A program made the translations under genes and the position numbers. 33,646 nucleotides of DNA from assembly GCA_022562055.1 (NCBI GenBank), contig JADFQA010000034.1, positions 1 through 33,646 of the forward strand. Direction: 5' to 3'. The notes under the pieces are model-generated. The model made no database searches. It worked only from the letters and a program-made list of their open reading frames with translations, and had not been told where the DNA came from. Every line of letters starts with the position of its first letter. The first letter of the stretch is position 1. This stretch comes from Acidobacteriota bacterium (lineage in GTDB: Bacteria; Actinomycetota; Acidimicrobiia; Spongiisociales; UBA5794). Positions 23,842 to 32,011 of the stretch are shown here, piece by piece.

Positions 23842-24122
23842 CGTTGTGGAGTGTATCCGTTTCGCCGCATTCCTAGAAGATCGAAGCGCTGCACCACACA
23901 AGACGCGCGTCGCGCAGGGATGGCGGGAGCACCGGATCGATCTGCCGGTCGGCTACCGCGCGTTCCTCTTCACGATCGGAGGGATGAGATTTGGCGCAAA
24001 TCGGTCCGAGCTTGCCGGATACAGAATCCGTACTGAGTAGAAGGACCGAACTGTTTTCCGAATCTATAGTGATCGACTGGTTGCTGATCTAGAAAATGGC
24101 TGAGAGGATTGACGAAATCCGA

Positions 24123-25115
24123 CTAATTCCACAACGTGACATGCACACTCGGTCGGAAATGCCGGATGTTGGCGCCTGAACCCGAGAGCATCGCTCGGGT
24201 GGCTCGGGGGGTCGTGATGAAACGCATGAGTTCGGCGGCCACGGCTGTGGTCTGCGACGAGACCAGAGACGTGGCCGTCCACACACCAGATTCCGTCGTA
24301 CCCCGAGCGGAAATTCGCTTGAGGCTTCCATTGGCTAGATAGCTGGCGGTCCGAAAATCAGGAAGGATTGCAATGCCTCCGTTGGTTTGGATCTCGCTGA
24401 TGGCAGCGGCGTGGCTCTGAAATATTCGTTGATTTTCTTCAGGCACGGCGAAGCGCTTGAGCAGGCGAGCAGTTGCGCCACGCTCTTCAGCAGCCGATGG
24501 ACCAAGGAACCATGTCTGCGAGCGGAGAGTCGCCGCATCGCCTCGACTCTTTGCCAACGGGTGATTGGCGCTCGCAACGATTACCAACTCGTACCTTAGA
24601 AACTGGCTGCTCCGAAAACTGTGTGTGGAGATAGGACTCATCGGGGAGATAACGATGTCGGCTTGGCGAGACGAGAGGAGTTCGGCAGCCCGGTGGCTCG
24701 GGTGGACGCTCATCTCGACCTCGATGTCGTTGGCGCGCTTCTTGAAAAGTTCTAGAAGACCCGCAGCGGCGTATTCGGCAAAGAGACTTGTGGTTGCCAG
24801 TCTCAATACCCGCTGACCGCGGCTGGCGGCGAGCACTTCTTGACGGGTCTGTTCTTGCAATCCCAAGAGTTCTTGCGCCCGAGCTGCTAACCGTAACCCG
24901 CCCGGAGTAAATGCCAGCCCGGCCGACGACGGATGGTAGAGCGGGTCGTTCAACTCCTTGCGCAGCGCTGCGGTGTGAGAAGAGATGGCCGCCGCGCTGA
25001 TTCCCAATTCGTCAGCCGCCGCCTTGGCGGTGCCGTGTCTGACGATCGCTGCAAACGCTCTTAGCTGTGTCGGTGTCACGTACCCGCACTTTCTGATGTT
25101 GTCAGCATCTATCAA
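24123..25115 (-). CDS. LysR-family transcriptional regulator, divergent from cox operon
   Basis: This encodes 330 residues. The winged HTH is near the N-terminus: TPTQLRAFAAIVRHGTAKAA, ADELGISAAAISSHTAALRK, followed by an L-x-F-T-P-G-G-L-R-L-type wing and a linker helix. The C-terminal periplasmic-binding-like effector domain (~100-310) contains LRLATTSLFAEYAAAGLLEL and ADIVISPMSPIS. It is transcribed away from coxM with 86 bases between the two starts, the standard arrangement for a LysR regulator controlling its neighbour. Divergent LysR genes accompany form I CO dehydrogenase loci in several actinobacteria, so an activator of cox expression is likely. The inducer is unknown. Confidence 0.88.
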   Translation of the reverse strand: MIDADNIRKCGYVTPTQLRAFAAIVRHGTAKAAADELGISAAAISSHTAALRKELNDPLYHPSSAGLAFTPGGLRLAARAQELLGLQEQTRQEVLAASRGQRVLRLATTSLFAEYAAAGLLELFKKRANDIEVEMSVHPSHRAAELLSSRQADIVISPMSPISTHSFRSSQFLRYELVIVASANHPLAKSRGDAATLRSQTWFLGPSAAEERGATARLLKRFAVPEENQRIFQSHAAAISEIQTNGGIAILPDFRTASYLANGSLKRISARGTTESGVWTATSLVSSQTTAVAAELMRFITTPRATRAMLSGSGANIRHFRPSVHVTLWN

Positions 25116-25120
25116 GCGAT

Positions 25121-25136
25121 TTAAGGCATCCCTTAA
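25121..25136. promoter_or_regulatory. 6-4-6 dyad, candidate LysR operator
   Basis: TTAAGG-CATC-CCTTAA is a perfect dyad only 6 bases from the LysR start and 8 bases upstream of the -35 of the putative coxM promoter. The place fits an activator site serving coxM and autoregulating lysR. It is not an exact T-N11-A LysR box, so the assignment is inference. Confidence 0.5.
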
Positions 25137-25143
25137 GTCACTA

Positions 25144-25173
25144 TTGACCGATGCGGGGATGCGTCGGTAGATT
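25144..25173 (+). promoter_or_regulatory. putative cox operon promoter
   Basis: TTGACC (25144-25149) and TAGATT (25168-25173) are separated by 18 bases and resemble a housekeeping-type promoter; coxM ATG is 28 bases further on. The 5' leader would therefore be about 20 bases and contain GGGAG. Confidence 0.45.
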
Positions 25174-25201
25174 CGGATTGTACCCGACCTGGGAGCCTGA
25201 A

Positions 25202-26077
25202 ATGCAAGTACCTGCGCCGTTCGAATATGAGCGGGCCACTAGCGTCGAGCATGCTATCGCGTTGCGAGAGCGTTTAGGTGAGGAGGCGAGATTCATTGCT
25301 GGCGGCCACAGTCTGCTGCCGATGATGAAGCTCAGACTCGCGAATCCTGAATATCTGATCGACATCAACGATCTCACAGAACTGTTCTACATCACTGAGG
25401 CGGAGGGGGAAATTCGGATCGGAGCGATGACGCGGCATCGTGATTTGCTTGATTCTGACTTGTTGGCTCAGCACTTCCCGATCTTTCGCGATGCAGAGAA
25501 AGTCATTGCCGACCCGGTAGTTCGTAACCGTGGAACGCTCGGCGGATCGCTCTGCCAAGCCGACCCTTCAGAGGATCTGACCGCGGTATGCAACGCACTC
25601 GATGCGTCCTGCGTGATCAAATCGACCAGTGGAGAGCGTGTCGTATCGATGAGCGATTTCCACGTTGGACCCTACGAGACAGCAGTGGGTCCCGCTGAAA
25701 TGCTGACCGAAATCCGCATTCCGCTGAAACCCAACTCAGGTAGCGCGTATGAAAAGGTTGAACGTCGAGCGGGCGACTGGGCAATAGTCTCGGCGGGTGC
25801 TGCAATCTGGATGGATGGTGATCGAATCGCCGATGGAAGGGTCGGACTTGCAGCTGTCGGCCCGAACACCACTTTGATTGGACCTGTGTCCGACGCGCTC
25901 CACAATGTCGTGCCGTCCGAAGACCTCTACGAGGCAGTAGGAGAGATTGCGGCTGCGAACTGCGCCCCCCAAGACGATCTACGAGGGACGGTTGCCTATA
26001 AGACGCACCTTGCGAAAGAACTTACCCGGCGAGCACTACGGCGGGCTGTGGCCCGAGTCCAAGGACAGGAGGCCTGA
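25202..26077 (+). CDS. coxM: aerobic carbon monoxide dehydrogenase, medium (FAD) subunit
   Basis: This encodes 291 residues from ATG 25202, with GGGAG 6 bases upstream. It is the flavoprotein that takes electrons from the Fe-S subunit and hands them to the respiratory chain. FAD-binding signatures are AGGHS (33-37) in IAGGHSLLPMMKLRLANP and TLGGS (112-116) in RNRGTLGGSLCQADPSEDL, at nearly the same positions as in Oligotropha CoxM. The C-terminal domain contains GDWAIVSAGAAI. Order M-S-L, as in known cox operons, and a 1-base gap to coxS show one transcript. Confidence 0.93.
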   Translation: MQVPAPFEYERATSVEHAIALRERLGEEARFIAGGHSLLPMMKLRLANPEYLIDINDLTELFYITEAEGEIRIGAMTRHRDLLDSDLLAQHFPIFRDAEKVIADPVVRNRGTLGGSLCQADPSEDLTAVCNALDASCVIKSTSGERVVSMSDFHVGPYETAVGPAEMLTEIRIPLKPNSGSAYEKVERRAGDWAIVSAGAAIWMDGDRIADGRVGLAAVGPNTTLIGPVSDALHNVVPSEDLYEAVGEIAAANCAPQDDLRGTVAYKTHLAKELTRRALRRAVARVQGQEA

Positions 26078-26078
26078 G

Positions 26079-26564
26079 ATGCAGGTGAACATGACCATCA
26101 ACGGCCAAGAGATCAGCGAGGAGATCGAGCCTCGCCTCCTTCTCGTGCATTTCATCCGAGACCAAGTCGGTCTCACAGGAACTCATTGGGGCTGTGACAC
26201 CAGCAACTGCGGGACGTGCGTCGTACTAGTCGACGGCGAGCCGGTGAAGTCCTGCACGATGCTTACGGCAATGGCCGGCGGCCACGACATTACAACCGTC
26301 GAAGGCCTCGAAGTGGATGGGGTCCTTGACCCGATACAGGAGGGATTCATGCAATGCCATGGGTTGCAGTGTGGCTTTTGCACACCCGGCATGATGCTGA
26401 CCGCACGGGCACTTCTAGACAAGAACGCCGACCCGAGTGATGCCGAGATCCGGGAGGCCATTTCTGGCCAGATCTGCCGTTGTACGGGGTATGCAACCAT
26501 CGTGCGATCCATTCAGTGGGCCGCTAACAATCAGCTAGAAGCTGCGATCGGGAGTACATCATGA
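26079..26564 (+). CDS. coxS: aerobic carbon monoxide dehydrogenase, small (2x[2Fe-2S]) subunit
   Basis: This encodes 161 residues from ATG 26079, with AGGAGG overlapping the coxM stop region. The N-terminal plant-ferredoxin-like domain has Cys39, Cys44, Cys47 and Cys59 (GCDTSNCGTC...KSC). The C-terminal helical domain has Cys98 and Cys101 (GLQCGFCTPGMM) and Cys133 and Cys135 (GQICRCTGY) for the cluster next to the Mo centre. Spacings match the xanthine oxidase family exactly. It relays electrons from CoxL to CoxM. It overlaps coxL as ATGA. Confidence 0.96.
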   Translation: MQVNMTINGQEISEEIEPRLLLVHFIRDQVGLTGTHWGCDTSNCGTCVVLVDGEPVKSCTMLTAMAGGHDITTVEGLEVDGVLDPIQEGFMQCHGLQCGFCTPGMMLTARALLDKNADPSDAEIREAISGQICRCTGYATIVRSIQWAANNQLEAAIGSTS

Positions 26565-28948
26565 CCACAACCGAAACTCCGACCGAGGCAGCAGAAGAGC
26601 AAGAACGGCCGATCGGATTCGGTCGATTACTGCGGAAAGAAGACCCTCGACTGATTCGCGGGATGGGAAACTTTGTTGATGACATCCAGCTTCCTGGCAT
26701 GCTGCACCTCGCGATATTGCGGTCCCCAATGGCGCATGCCCGAATCGTCAGCATTGATACGTCGGCGGCGCTTGCTCACCCCAAGGTGGTTGCGGTCATC
26801 ACAGGTGAGGATCTTGCCGAGAAAGGTCTGGCGTGGATGCCGACCCTCTCCAACGACACACAGGCAGTGTTGGCGACCGACAAGGTTCGATTCCAGCACC
26901 AGGAGGTCGCCTTCGTTGTCGCTGAGGACCGATACTCGGCGCGCGACGCGCTTGAACTCATCGTTGTCGACTACGAGCGGCTTGATCCGGTAATCGACGT
27001 TCGTAAGGCGCTTGATGCCGATGCTCCGTTGATTCGCGATGACCTTGAAGACAAGACTGACAACCGGATCTTTGACTGGGAGACCGGTGACGAGGCCGCG
27101 ACCGCTGAGGTATTCGACAGCGCCGACGTCGTAGTCAGCGAGGAAATTATCTACCCGCGAGTTCACCCTGCACCGATGGAAACGTGCGGATGTGTTGCCG
27201 ACGTCGAACGTGTGTCGGGCAAGTTGACGCTGTGGTGCACGTCGCAGGCACCGCATGCGCACCGCACCATCTATGCATTGGTCACAGGTTTACCGGAACA
27301 TAAAATTCGGATAATTGCGCCCGATATCGGCGGAGGCTTCGGCAACAAAGTGCCGATCTACCCCGGGTATGTGTGTGCGATTGTGGCTTCGCTGGTGATC
27401 GGCAAGCCCGTGAAATGGATGGAGGATCGTACCGAGAACCTGGTCAGCACAGGATTTGCCCGTGACTACATCATGAAGGCCGAAATCGCAGCCACGAAGG
27501 ATGGAAAGATCCTCGCGGTACGCAGCGAAGTGCTTGCGGACCATGGAGCATTCAACGGGGTCGCCTCGCCCGCCAAGTACCCTGCCGGGTTCTTTGGTGT
27601 GTTCACAGGCAGCTACGACCTTGAGGCAGCGTATACGAAGATGACGGCCGTGTATACGAACAAGGCGCCGGGCGGCGTCGCGTACGCGTGTTCTTTCCGG
27701 ATCACCGAGGCGGTCTACATGGTGGAACGTCTTGTCGACTGTCTCGCATACGAATTGGAAATGGACCCAGCCGAACTCCGTCTGAAGAACCTTCTCAAGC
27801 CCGAGCAGTTTCCGTACACGACGAAAACGGGATGGGTGTACGACTCGGGCAACTACGAGCCGGCGATGCGCAAGGCCATGGACATGGCTGGTTATGACGA
27901 ACTGCGTCGCGAGCAGGCTGAGAAACGTGAGCGCGGAGAGCTGATGGGTATCGGTGTTTCATTTTTCACTGAGGCCGTGGGCGCAGGGCCCCGCAAGGAC
28001 ATGGACATCCTGGGTCTCGGAATGGCCGACGGCTGCGAACTCCGTATTCATCCCACTGGCAAGGCGGTGGTACGTCTGTCGGTGAAGTCACAGGGTCAAG
28101 GACACGAGACAACATTTGCGCAGATAGTCTCGGAAGAAATCGGCATTCCTCCAGAAGACATTGAAGTTGTGCAGGGCGATACCGACAACACGCCGTTCGG
28201 TCTGGGCACCTACGGGAGCCGGTCCACGCCGGTGTCGGGTGCTGCCGCGGCCCTCGTGACCCGCAAGGTGCGCGACAAGGCACAGATCATCGCCTCCGGC
28301 ATGCTGGAAGTTTCCGTTGCGGACCTTGAGTGGAACAAGGGTTCGTTTTCGGTGAAGGGCGATCCGTCTAAATCGGTGACGATTCAAGAGATTGCGTTCA
28401 GGTCCTACGGCGCCGGTGACTTGCCCGAGGGAGTCGAAGGCGGACTCGAGGCGCAGATCTGTTACAACCCGGAGAACTTGACGTACCCGTTCGGCGCATA
28501 CATCTGCGTCGTCGACATCGATCCCGGTACTGCTGTTGTCAAAGTACGACGCTTTATTGCGGTCGACGACTGCGGCACACAGATCAATCCGATGATCATT
28601 GAAGGGCAAGTGCACGGCGGCCTAACGGATGGCATTGGCATGGCAATGATGCAGATGGTTTCGTTCGATGAGGACGGCAACTGCCTTGCTGGTTCGTTCA
28701 TGGACTACCTGATTCCCACGGCGTTGGAAACGCCAACATGGGAGACCGGTTACACCGTCACGCCGTCGCCGCATCACCCGATCGGCGCAAAGGGAATTGG
28801 CGAGTCGGCAACGGTTGGTTCACCTCCAGCTGTTGTCAACGCAATCGTCGATGCCCTGAAGCCGTACGGCGTTCGGCACGCCGACATGCCACTGACACCG
28901 TCGCGGGTGTGGGAGGCCATGCAGGGCAACCACACTCCGCCGATCTGA
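26561..28948 (+). CDS. coxL: form I aerobic carbon monoxide dehydrogenase, large (molybdenum) subunit
   Basis: This encodes 795 residues from ATG 26561 (GGGAG 7 bases upstream). It oxidises CO plus water to CO2 at a Mo-Cu site with molybdopterin cytosine dinucleotide. The deciding motif is AYACSFR at 374-380, the form I active-site loop (AYxCSFR) whose cysteine (Cys377 here) binds Cu in Oligotropha CoxL; form II proteins read AYRGAGR. Other family residues are APDIGGGFGNK (253-263), GQGHETTFAQI near 510 and GAKGIGESATVG with the catalytic Glu748. It lacks a signal peptide, as expected for a cytoplasmic, membrane-associated complex. Length (~800) is normal. The accessory genes that follow support a true CO dehydrogenase. 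Confidence 0.95.
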   Translation: MTTTETPTEAAEEQERPIGFGRLLRKEDPRLIRGMGNFVDDIQLPGMLHLAILRSPMAHARIVSIDTSAALAHPKVVAVITGEDLAEKGLAWMPTLSNDTQAVLATDKVRFQHQEVAFVVAEDRYSARDALELIVVDYERLDPVIDVRKALDADAPLIRDDLEDKTDNRIFDWETGDEAATAEVFDSADVVVSEEIIYPRVHPAPMETCGCVADVERVSGKLTLWCTSQAPHAHRTIYALVTGLPEHKIRIIAPDIGGGFGNKVPIYPGYVCAIVASLVIGKPVKWMEDRTENLVSTGFARDYIMKAEIAATKDGKILAVRSEVLADHGAFNGVASPAKYPAGFFGVFTGSYDLEAAYTKMTAVYTNKAPGGVAYACSFRITEAVYMVERLVDCLAYELEMDPAELRLKNLLKPEQFPYTTKTGWVYDSGNYEPAMRKAMDMAGYDELRREQAEKRERGELMGIGVSFFTEAVGAGPRKDMDILGLGMADGCELRIHPTGKAVVRLSVKSQGQGHETTFAQIVSEEIGIPPEDIEVVQGDTDNTPFGLGTYGSRSTPVSGAAAALVTRKVRDKAQIIASGMLEVSVADLEWNKGSFSVKGDPSKSVTIQEIAFRSYGAGDLPEGVEGGLEAQICYNPENLTYPFGAYICVVDIDPGTAVVKVRRFIAVDDCGTQINPMIIEGQVHGGLTDGIGMAMMQMVSFDEDGNCLAGSFMDYLIPTALETPTWETGYTVTPSPHHPIGAKGIGESATVGSPPAVVNAIVDALKPYGVRHADMPLTPSRVWEAMQGNHTPPI

Positions 28949-28953
28949 CATCG

Positions 28954-29856
28954 ATGCTGGCCCATCGACGTCAGGCTGATCGCGCCGCAGAACTTACGGC
29001 ACAGGATATTGCCTTTGTGCAGGCGACCGTCGTGCGAGCGCAGTGCCCGACCTCAACAAGGCCTGGAGATTCAGCGATCATTTTGGCTGACGGAACGATC
29101 GAGGGATTTGTTGGAGGTCAGTGTGCGGAGAGTTCTGTGCGCGCGGCGGCGGCCTCTATTTTCGATTCTGGCGAGGCCCTGTTGTTGCGAATTCTGCCCG
29201 AGGGCGAAGACGACTTCCCCGAGAGCGAAGGGGCTAAAACGGTCGTCAACCCTTGTCTCTCGGGTGGTGCCGTCGAGGTCTTCCTTGAGCCGATGCTGCC
29301 GTCACCGAGAGTCACTCTGGTCGGAACGTCGCCCATTGCGAGCGCGCTCGAGCTCTTCGCTGGTCACCTTGGATTTCTGGTCCAAAACTGCGACCCGAAA
29401 ACGTTGGACCTAAACAACTGCGTGGCTGTTCTCATATCTAGCCATGGCCGTTTCGAAGGCGAGGCGATTCGAACCGCTCTCGACGGGGGAGTGAAATTCA
29501 TCGGACTGGTTGCGAGCGCGGCAAGGGGGAAAGCCGTTCTCGTCGAGCTCAATCTGTCCGAGGACGAGCGACGCATTGTAAGAACGCCGATAGGGATCGA
29601 CATCGGCGCCAAAACGGCCGAAGAAATTGCACTTTCGATCTTGGCCGAATTAGTTCGGGCCGTTCGAAAAGAGGGGCTCAGGCCGACGTCGCCGATTGTG
29701 ACCGATAGACCCGAATCTGCACTTGACCCCGTGTGCGGCATGACGGTGGTCGTTGCTCACGACACTCCACACCTTGTCGTTGACGGCATTGACCATTGGT
29801 TCTGCAACTCAGGTTGTCGGACACGCTATGCCGAGGAAATCGGTCTCACCCTGTGA
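28954..29856 (+). CDS. XdhC/CoxI-family maturation protein fused to a YHS domain
   Basis: This encodes 300 residues from ATG 28954, 5 bases after the coxL stop (the frame is open far upstream but only as a shadow of coxL). Residues ~5-90 match the XdhC/CoxI N-terminal domain (VVRAQCPTSTRPGDSAIILA, GFVGGQCAESSVR). Residues ~115-240 form the Rossmann-like C domain (VTLVGTSPIASALELFAGHL). XdhC proteins bind and insert the Mo cofactor and promote sulfuration of the large subunit. The last 45 residues (256-300) are a YHS domain: LDPVCGMTVVVAHDTPHLVV and FCNSGCRTRYAEE, a cysteine-rich fold found in metal, notably copper or silver, handling proteins. This fused form probably corresponds to genes annotated coxF. 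The start has no strong ribosome site. Confidence 0.88.
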   Translation: MLAHRRQADRAAELTAQDIAFVQATVVRAQCPTSTRPGDSAIILADGTIEGFVGGQCAESSVRAAAASIFDSGEALLLRILPEGEDDFPESEGAKTVVNPCLSGGAVEVFLEPMLPSPRVTLVGTSPIASALELFAGHLGFLVQNCDPKTLDLNNCVAVLISSHGRFEGEAIRTALDGGVKFIGLVASAARGKAVLVELNLSEDERRIVRTPIGIDIGAKTAEEIALSILAELVRAVRKEGLRPTSPIVTDRPESALDPVCGMTVVVAHDTPHLVVDGIDHWFCNSGCRTRYAEEIGLTL

Positions 29857-30443
29857 ACAGGTTTGTAGTGGGACTTGTTCTGGGTGCCGGTGCCTCGCAG
29901 CGAATGGGACAGCCTAAACAGTTGCTGCCCTACCGAGGCAAACCCCTGTTGCAATCCGCGGTAGACAACGCGCTCGGCGCAGAGTTCGCTCAGGTTGTCG
30001 TCGCCATCGGAGGAGCTGCCTCCGAGGTGCGGGCATCAATTGACTTTGGAGCTGCAGTGGTCGTCGAAAACGTGCGCTTTACGGCGGGATGTTCTTCGTC
30101 GATCTTGGCCGCCCTCGACGTGGTTGACGCCAAGGCCCAAGGTATCGTTTTGCTTCTTGGTGACCAGCCAGACGTTTCTACCTCGACGATGAACCGGTTC
30201 GTTGCCGATGCCGACGGTCCCCTTGCTGTATCTCGTTATGCCGACGGGCGGGGCCATCCGTTGTGGTTTGGGAGGGAAATCTTTGACGATCTACGCAAGC
30301 TCCAAGGCGACAAGGCGGTATGGAAGCTCCTCGAATCTGGTCGCTATCCGGTTGATGAAATTTTCGTTGACGGCGTTGTGCCTGGAGATGTTGACACGTG
30401 GGACGACTACCGCCAACTATTGGCCAGTGAGTCAAACTCGTGA
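29853..30443 (+). CDS. MobA/MocA-like molybdenum-cofactor nucleotidyltransferase
   Basis: This encodes 196 residues from GTG 29853, overlapping the XdhC stop as GTGA. The NTP-transferase fold opens with VLGAGASQRMGQPKQLLPYR, with GxGxSxRMGxPK binding the nucleotide triphosphate, and LLLGDQPDVS provides the metal-binding Asp. Enzymes of this group add CMP (MocA) or GMP (MobA) to molybdopterin. Because form I CO dehydrogenase uses the cytosine dinucleotide form, MocA activity is the likely role here. The reading is a single, standard-length domain. Confidence 0.85.
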   Translation: MNRFVVGLVLGAGASQRMGQPKQLLPYRGKPLLQSAVDNALGAEFAQVVVAIGGAASEVRASIDFGAAVVVENVRFTAGCSSSILAALDVVDAKAQGIVLLLGDQPDVSTSTMNRFVADADGPLAVSRYADGRGHPLWFGREIFDDLRKLQGDKAVWKLLESGRYPVDEIFVDGVVPGDVDTWDDYRQLLASESNS

Positions 30444-31327
30444 CCGATTTCACCGATCGGGAGACGCTCATCACGGCGCTCGACGGAGCTGACTACCTCG
30501 TTGACGAGGGTCTTGCCACTGCGCTGTTCTTGGCCCAGGCTCTTCGGCAACCACTACTACTCGAAGGCGAGCCTGGCGTTGGCAAGACAACAGCGGCCAA
30601 GGCAATGGCTGCGGTCCTCGATGGACCGTTGATCCGCCTCCAATGTTATGAAGGCATCAGCGTCTCGGAAGCGCTGTACGAGTGGAACTACGCGCAGCAA
30701 ATGTTGGCCATACGGATCGCCGAAGTATCGAACAATAGTGTCACCTCGGCCGACCTTTGCTCCGAAGAGTTTCTGCTCGATCGTCCGCTGCTGAAGTCTG
30801 TCCGACACCCTGGGCCAACTCCAGCCGTGTTGTTGATCGACGAGATCGATCGGGCGGATGACGAGTTCGAGGCGCTGCTACTTGAGTTCCTCGGTGAACA
30901 GTCTGTGACGGTTCCAGAACTCGGCACCTTTCGCGCGATTGTCGACCCGGTGGTAATCCTGACATCAAACAGAAGCCGCGAACTGCACGACGCCCTCAAA
31001 CGACGCTGCTTATACCATTGGATCGAGTTTCCGTCGGTCGAGAGGGTCGCGCAGATCGTGCGACGAAACGTACCAAGCGCCGCCGAACCCCTCGTATCGG
31101 CGGCGACCGCGTTTGTTGGCCGAGCACGGCTTCTCGACCTCGACAAACCACCAGGAGTTTCCGAGGTGATCGACTGGGTCGGCGCACTCCATGCCTTGGG
31201 CATCACGCAACTCGACAATGCCAGCGTGCAAGCGACGCTTAGCGCGGTGGTTAAGACGCCTGACGACCACCGACGGACGACCGAGGCTTTGTCATCTCAA
31301 GAACTCACTGTGGAGACCTCCGCGTGA
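30440..31327 (+). CDS. coxD: CoxD, MoxR-type AAA+ ATPase for CO dehydrogenase maturation
   Basis: This encodes 295 residues from GTG 30440 (GTGA overlap with the upstream gene). Walker A GEPGVGKT lies at 43-50, Walker B LLIDEIDRAD at 131-140, sensor 1 in VVILTSNRSREL, and an arginine finger region in DALKRRCLYHWI. CoxD of Oligotropha is a membrane-bound ATPase needed to assemble the [CuSMoO2] active site; it works as a chaperone with the VWA partner CoxE, present here two genes on. The position between the nucleotidyltransferase and CoxG/CoxE fits this. Confidence 0.93.
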   Translation: MTDFTDRETLITALDGADYLVDEGLATALFLAQALRQPLLLEGEPGVGKTTAAKAMAAVLDGPLIRLQCYEGISVSEALYEWNYAQQMLAIRIAEVSNNSVTSADLCSEEFLLDRPLLKSVRHPGPTPAVLLIDEIDRADDEFEALLLEFLGEQSVTVPELGTFRAIVDPVVILTSNRSRELHDALKRRCLYHWIEFPSVERVAQIVRRNVPSAAEPLVSAATAFVGRARLLDLDKPPGVSEVIDWVGALHALGITQLDNASVQATLSAVVKTPDDHRRTTEALSSQELTVETSA

Positions 31328-31366
31328 TCAAGACCAATCGGACAAATGAATGGAAGACCGAGCACC

Positions 31367-32011
31367 ATGAAAATTGAGAACGAATTTCGGGTCAACGCCC
31401 CTATCGAGGTGGCATGGAAGTTTCTCACCGACCTGCCGGCGATTACGCCGTGTTTGCCTGGAGCGAGACTCACGTCAGTTGAAGACGAAACATACAGCGG
31501 CACCATCAAGATCAAGGTGGGGCCCGTCACCGCCGAGTACTTGGGCACTGCCATCTTCGTGTCAAAAGATGACACTGCATATCGGGCAGAGATTTTGGCG
31601 AAGGGACGGGACTCACGCGGCTCTGGCAACGCAGACGCCGTAATCGTCGCTCAACTGACATCCGACGGCGATGTTACCGTGGTGAACATCGACACGGATC
31701 TCAAGATCAGCGGCAAGGTCGCCCAATTCGGCCGCGGCGTCATGATCGACGTGTCCAACAAGCTGATCGGTCAGTTTGTTGAGTGCCTCGAAGACAAGAT
31801 CCGCGAGCAACGAGAAGAGGGTGCTGCTCACTCGGGGCCGGAAGGCGACGATGCAGAATCGATACTCACGATCGGTGACGACACTGAAGTTGAGGCTCTC
31901 GACCTCACCGCGGTCGCCAGCGGGGCGGTGCTCAAGAGAGTCGTTCCTGTTATCGCGGTGATCGCCGTGCTGATCCTATTCTGGCGAGTTGTCTTGTATG
32001 AGCGGCAGTGA
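31367..32011 (+). CDS. coxG: CoxG, SRPBCC-fold protein with C-terminal membrane anchor
   Basis: This encodes 214 residues from ATG 31367; an ATG at 31346 in the same frame would add 7 residues, and neither has a strong ribosome site. The SRPBCC/polyketide-cyclase-like fold opens MKIENEFRVNAPIEVAWKFL, TDLPAITPCLPGA, then YSGTIKIKVGPVTAEYLGTA and a C-terminal long helix VSNKLIGQFVECLEDKI. A ~40-residue acidic linker leads to one hydrophobic segment (VVPVIAVIAVLILFW, ~190-207) near the end. CoxG is needed for membrane attachment of CO dehydrogenase in Oligotropha, so the C-terminal span probably is the anchor. GTGA overlap with coxE shows coupling. Confidence 0.9.
   Translation: MKIENEFRVNAPIEVAWKFLTDLPAITPCLPGARLTSVEDETYSGTIKIKVGPVTAEYLGTAIFVSKDDTAYRAEILAKGRDSRGSGNADAVIVAQLTSDGDVTVVNIDTDLKISGKVAQFGRGVMIDVSNKLIGQFVECLEDKIREQREEGAAHSGPEGDDAESILTIGDDTEVEALDLTAVASGAVLKRVVPVIAVIAVLILFWRVVLYERQ

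Noticed and set aside
23848-24040. Plus-strand frame upstream of manA
   Set aside because: No ribosome site or recognisable motif, and its first part is antisense to manA. Treated as promoter region.
28738-28953. Longer start for the XdhC gene inside coxL
   Set aside because: Those 72 residues are a frame shadow of coxL and unlike the XdhC family, which begins at MLAHRRQADRA.
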